Both the position numbers and the translations under genes were made by a program. Of a DNA stretch of 7,476 bases, positions 5,267 through 7,476 are shown piece by piece. Source of the DNA: Prochlorothrix sp035285005 (GTDB lineage: Bacteria; Cyanobacteriota; Cyanobacteriia; Prochlorotrichales; Prochlorotrichaceae); NCBI GenBank assembly GCA_035285005.1, contig JAYKIB010000038.1, positions 1 to 7,476 of the forward strand, written 5' to 3'. Position 1 is the stretch's first letter. Each line of letters opens with the position of its first letter. Below the pieces are notes generated by a model. That model was not told the origin of the DNA. It searched no databases and saw only the letters and a program-made list of their open reading frames with translations.

Positions 5267-5870
5267 AGAAGTAAACGTCAATCTTAGAACGGCCTGTGGT
5301 TTTGAGCCAGTTTTGGGCCTCAATGTAGTTATTGGGGGCCAACTGAATTGCCCGCACCCAATAGTCCGCCGCCAGGGTATACAGCGCTTCTGCTTCTGTA
5401 TCCAGTGCTTCCGCTTGGCTCAGCAACTCCTGGACCTGCTCCGTTTCTCCCTGGTCTTCCGCATAGTCAATCTGGCTGCGCAACACTTTCTCCTGCTCCT
5501 TCAGTTGCTCCGCCTTGTAGTGGTGAATCACCCCTAAATTGTTAAAGGCTTGGGGCATTCGGGAGTTTTGCTCGATCGCCTGAAGATAAAACTCGATCGC
5601 CTTATCATGATCTCCATTGCTGGTGTGGATCAAGGCCATGTTATAGAGCACAAAGCTACGATCGTTGGGATCCTGCTCTAGCTTCAGCGCTTCCTCATAG
5701 TTCTGCATCGCCTCGGCATATTCCCCATCCCCCTGGGCCGCCATCCCATCCCGGTAGTAGGCAAAGGCTTCCTTGGCTTCCTTATTAGTGGGCAGCACCT
5801 TAAGGATGATATCCGCCATTACCGTAAAGGTTTTATCGACAAAGTTGTCATTGCGTTGCGATCGGGGCAT
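5265..5870 (-). CDS. ycf3: Photosystem I assembly protein Ycf3
   Basis: Ycf3 is a TPR chaperone on the stromal/cytoplasmic face of thylakoids that helps assemble PsaA/PsaB into photosystem I. The 201-residue product begins MPRSQRNDNFVDKTFTVMADIILKVLPT and ends NNYIEAQNWLKTTGRSKIDVYF, both nearly invariant in the family. TPR1 is at about 32-65, TPR2 at about 71-104, and TPR3 starts at 105 (MPQAFNNLGVIHHYKAEQ) and resumes at LAADYWVRAIQLAPNNY (157-173). Typical Ycf3 is about 170-173 residues; here about 28 extra residues, Glu/Gln/Leu-rich, fall between the two helices of TPR3. AAGGA (5884-5880) stands 9 nt before the ATG, a good start signal. It is the first gene of a probable ycf3-gatC-fibrillin-like transcript. 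Confidence 0.95.
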   Translation of the reverse strand: MPRSQRNDNFVDKTFTVMADIILKVLPTNKEAKEAFAYYRDGMAAQGDGEYAEAMQNYEEALKLEQDPNDRSFVLYNMALIHTSNGDHDKAIEFYLQAIEQNSRMPQAFNNLGVIHHYKAEQLKEQEKVLRSQIDYAEDQGETEQVQELLSQAEALDTEAEALYTLAADYWVRAIQLAPNNYIEAQNWLKTTGRSKIDVYF

Positions 5871-5879
5871 CGAGAGTAG

Positions 5880-5884
5880 TCCTT
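5880..5884 (-). promoter_or_regulatory. Shine-Dalgarno site of ycf3
   Basis: On the minus strand AAGGA precedes ATG 5870 by 9 nt, fixing the start that yields the conserved MPRSQRNDNF N-terminus. Confidence 0.7.
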
Positions 5885-5909
5885 ATGTAATGTGATTTTG
5901 ATAAAGTGC

Positions 5910-5945
5910 GAGAGTTGCTTGTAGAGTTGTCTGTATAGTTGCATT
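5910..5945 (-). repeat. Three 12-bp imperfect repeats in the ycf3 leader/promoter
   Basis: Plus-strand units GAGAGTTGCTTG (5910-5921), TAGAGTTGTCTG (5922-5933) and TATAGTTGCATT (5934-5945) share AGTTG at a strict 12-bp period, read as CAACT on the ycf3 strand. They end about 40 bp before the ycf3 start codon. They could be phased regulator-binding sites or a decayed microsatellite; no known regulator motif was matched. Confidence 0.6.
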
Positions 5946-6193
5946 CTAAACCCTGACTTCCCTGCATTCACGCTTCACCCTTGCAGAGATTAAGATCCAT
6001 CACTCAAGCACCCCGCATCGCTCACAATCACGCAACAGTCGATCGGCCCCAACTACCCCCAATCCAACCCAGCCAGCCCCACCTCCGGAACAACCCGACA
6101 CTGCTCACCTTGACTTACCACCTTTACAGAACCCAATGATTAGGCGAAAATGGTCGCATTTTAAGGATTTCCAAGACTCAGGTTCCCACAGGA

Positions 6194-6199
6194 TATACT
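6194..6199 (+). promoter_or_regulatory. Possible -10 element
   Basis: TATACT matches the bacterial -10 consensus at five of six positions and would drive the exported-protein gene with a leader of about 230 bases. No convincing -35 hexamer lies 16-18 bp upstream, so this is tentative. Confidence 0.25.
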
Positions 6200-6220
6200 A
6201 TTCAGGGATCCCACAGTCAT

Positions 6221-6260
6221 TAGCACCTTAGTCCGGGGCATAGCACCTTAACCCGGAACA
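6221..6260 (+). repeat. 20-bp tandem repeat upstream of exported-protein gene
   Basis: TAGCACCTTAGTCCGGGGCA (6221-6240) is followed immediately by TAGCACCTTAACCCGGAACA (6241-6260), 16 of 20 positions identical. The 20-bp period, roughly two helical turns, and the location downstream of a possible -10 would fit tandem regulator sites. Confidence 0.75.
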
Positions 6261-6433
6261 AAACAGGGGGCTATTGCATTTTTGTAGCCAGAAAGACTAG
6301 GGTAAACGCACGGAACTGCTGGAATCCCCTGAAAAATGTTCCTGCATCTTGAATAGATCAATCGCCACCCATGCACCAGACAGCATAGGTCATCATTCGT
6401 CATAAACATCCGGTTGAGGAGTGGTTCACAGCC

Positions 6434-7476
6434 ATGAAACATCATCATATTTTCGGGCTTTCTGTCACAGCCCTTGCAACTGTAGCGTGGTGTGGTCAAG
6501 CCACCCTGGCTACGGCTGTCCCCCAAACTGAGGCTCCCATTGTTCAGTTTGGCTCTCTCCCCTCCAACACGGTGCTGTCCTCGGCACCGACGACATCCCA
6601 AAGGTCCACCGCTGAACTGCCCCCTGCCGTTCCAGCAAACCTCTTAAGTTGGCAAGACCTAGTTAACACCTCTACCGCCTATCCCCCAACCCATAGCCTC
6701 CCTCTCCTCCTCGGACAAAATCTGTCCCAAGCCCCAGATTCATCCCAATTTACGGGTGATACCTTCAATCCCATTGATCTACAGGGATTTGATATTAGCC
6801 CGATCGTTGTCCCAGCTCCCAAACCCATTCCGTCTCCAGGCACCAGCTTTGGGGTTCCTTCTGCCTTTGGTGCCAGTTGGGGGAATGCCTTTGTGGGCAG
6901 TTCTGGTCGGGCTGATCTGGGCGGCGCAGGTCGTTCAGTCGATGGTTCTTTCTCGGTGGGGATGGGGTTTGGCAATGCCCGTGACACCGTGGGTCTGGAA
7001 ACATCCTTGGGGATTACGAGTATTTCCCCAGATGATTTCGCCGACAGCGGTAGCATTGGTTTGAAGCTACACAAGGTTTTTGCGGATGCAGGAAACTTGG
7101 GTTTGGCGATCGGCTGGTCCAATATTTTGGATTGGGGGGATGCCACGGATGCGAAGGAAACAATCTATGGGGTTGCGAGTAAAACCTTTACGCTCAGCCC
7201 CGGCTCGGCTAATCCTTTGCCCCTGTCGGTGAGTGCTGGTGTTGGCACTGGAGGGTTCCGGTCTAAGGGCGCGATCGATGCGGGAACCAACGATCCTAAC
7301 TTCTTTGGAGGGGTCGGCCTGAAAGTACACCCCCGTGTATCCCTTGCCACTAGTTGGGGAGGCAGCGCCCTCAATCTGGGGATGGGGGTCGCACCGTTCA
7401 ATATCCCCCTAACCTTTTCGGCGGGTTTTTCGGATGTGACGGGGAATACTAGCAACGGCGCATCCTTTGTGATGAA
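6434..7476 (+). CDS. Exported beta-rich (outer-membrane-like) protein, 3' end beyond window
   Basis: An open frame from ATG 6434 runs without a stop to the window edge (347 codons plus 2 bases). The N-terminus MKHHHIFGLSVTALATVAWCGQATLATA looks like a Sec signal peptide, with likely cleavage after ATA (residue 28). A Pro/Ser/Thr-rich stretch to about residue 135 follows. From about 137 the chain alternates short Gly/aromatic strands: FGASWGNAFVG (145-155), SFSVGMGFGNARDTVGLETSLG, SGSIGLKLHKVF, GLAIGWSNILDWGD, TIYGVASKTF, LSVSAGVGTGGFRS, FFGGVGLKVHPRVSLATSWGG, LNLGMGVAPFNIPLTFSAGFSDVTG. This repeating pattern recalls a widespread uncharacterised cyanobacterial family of predicted beta-barrel proteins; barrel topology and outer-membrane location are inference. 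GAGGAG (6416-6421) lies 12 nt before the ATG, slightly long spacing; an in-frame TAG at 6386 and no other good start codon support this start. Confidence 0.8.
   Translation, partial: MKHHHIFGLSVTALATVAWCGQATLATAVPQTEAPIVQFGSLPSNTVLSSAPTTSQRSTAELPPAVPANLLSWQDLVNTSTAYPPTHSLPLLLGQNLSQAPDSSQFTGDTFNPIDLQGFDISPIVVPAPKPIPSPGTSFGVPSAFGASWGNAFVGSSGRADLGGAGRSVDGSFSVGMGFGNARDTVGLETSLGITSISPDDFADSGSIGLKLHKVFADAGNLGLAIGWSNILDWGDATDAKETIYGVASKTFTLSPGSANPLPLSVSAGVGTGGFRSKGAIDAGTNDPNFFGGVGLKVHPRVSLATSWGGSALNLGMGVAPFNIPLTFSAGFSDVTGNTSNGASFVM

Larger units (their letters stand above)
5871..6433. other. Divergent 563-bp regulatory spacer, no gene recognised
   Basis: This separates ycf3 (minus) from the exported-protein gene (plus) and must carry both promoters. 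Near ycf3 is a threefold 12-bp repeat (5910-5945). The middle part (about 5946-6130) is C-rich on the plus strand and shows nothing recognisable. A 6-bp inverted pair AAAATG/CATTTT lies at 6147-6162. TATACT (6194-6199) resembles a -10 box reading right, between two TCCCACAG copies (6184-6191 and 6209-6216), followed by a 20-bp tandem repeat (6221-6260). No tRNA or known small RNA was recognised. Confidence 0.55.

Noticed and set aside
6434..6493. Lipoprotein signal in the exported protein (Cys20)
   Set aside because: The residues before the Cys are V-A-W, and Trp at -1 does not fit a lipobox. An AxA cleavage site after residue 28 is a better fit.
6248..6601. Minus-strand 117-codon frame rich in Cys/Gly/Arg
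   Set aside because: It overlaps the 5' end of the exported-protein gene on the opposite strand, has no plausible family features, and lacks a good ribosome-binding site.
6756..7064. Plus-strand 102-codon frame with hydrophobic stretches
   Set aside because: It is an alternate frame of the exported-protein gene, whose own frame has a signal peptide, ribosome-binding site and a regular strand pattern.

Overview
The window looks like chromosomal DNA from a cyanobacterium, probably a moderately GC-rich one. Three things point there. It encodes cyanobacterial/plastid photosynthesis proteins (Ycf3, NdhL, a plastid-lipid-associated/fibrillin-like protein). CGATCG, the core of the HIP1 octamer GCGATCGC, occurs roughly three dozen times by eye, where about two are expected in random 7.5 kb. 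The spacers are full of palindromic repeats typical of these genomes. Genus cannot be fixed from the sequence alone.

Layout. Bases 1-272 hold palindromic repeats: a nested C/G-tract inverted repeat (6-81), a short hairpin (84-105), and a 132-bp MITE-like unit with perfect 17-bp terminal inverted repeats (141-272). Then comes pbpC (497-3031, +), a class A penicillin-binding protein of the PBP1C type. A 360-bp spacer follows with a perfect 12-bp-stem hairpin, a spaced 20-bp direct repeat and a 14-bp CGATCG-containing tandem repeat. Next are ndhL (3392-3682, +) and a DUF3007-type membrane protein (3741-4067, +). These converge, across a spacer with a strong hairpin, on a minus-strand cluster ycf3 - gatC - PAP/fibrillin-like gene (5870 down to 4210) with gaps of only 14 and 6 nt. 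A 563-bp divergent spacer (5871-6433) separates ycf3 from a plus-strand gene for an exported, beta-rich protein that runs off the right edge (6434-7476).

How the genes relate. ndhL, the DUF3007 gene, the fibrillin-like gene and ycf3 all belong, by family knowledge, to thylakoid membranes or photosynthetic complexes (NDH-1, lipid/plastoglobule-type proteins, PSI assembly). gatC supplies a subunit of the tRNA-dependent amidotransferase. pbpC and the right-edge gene concern the cell envelope. I see no defence, secretion, CRISPR or biosynthetic system here. The most unusual features are low-complexity in-frame expansions built from 12- and 15-bp tandem repeats, an approximately 28-residue insertion in Ycf3, and the repeats in the spacers.
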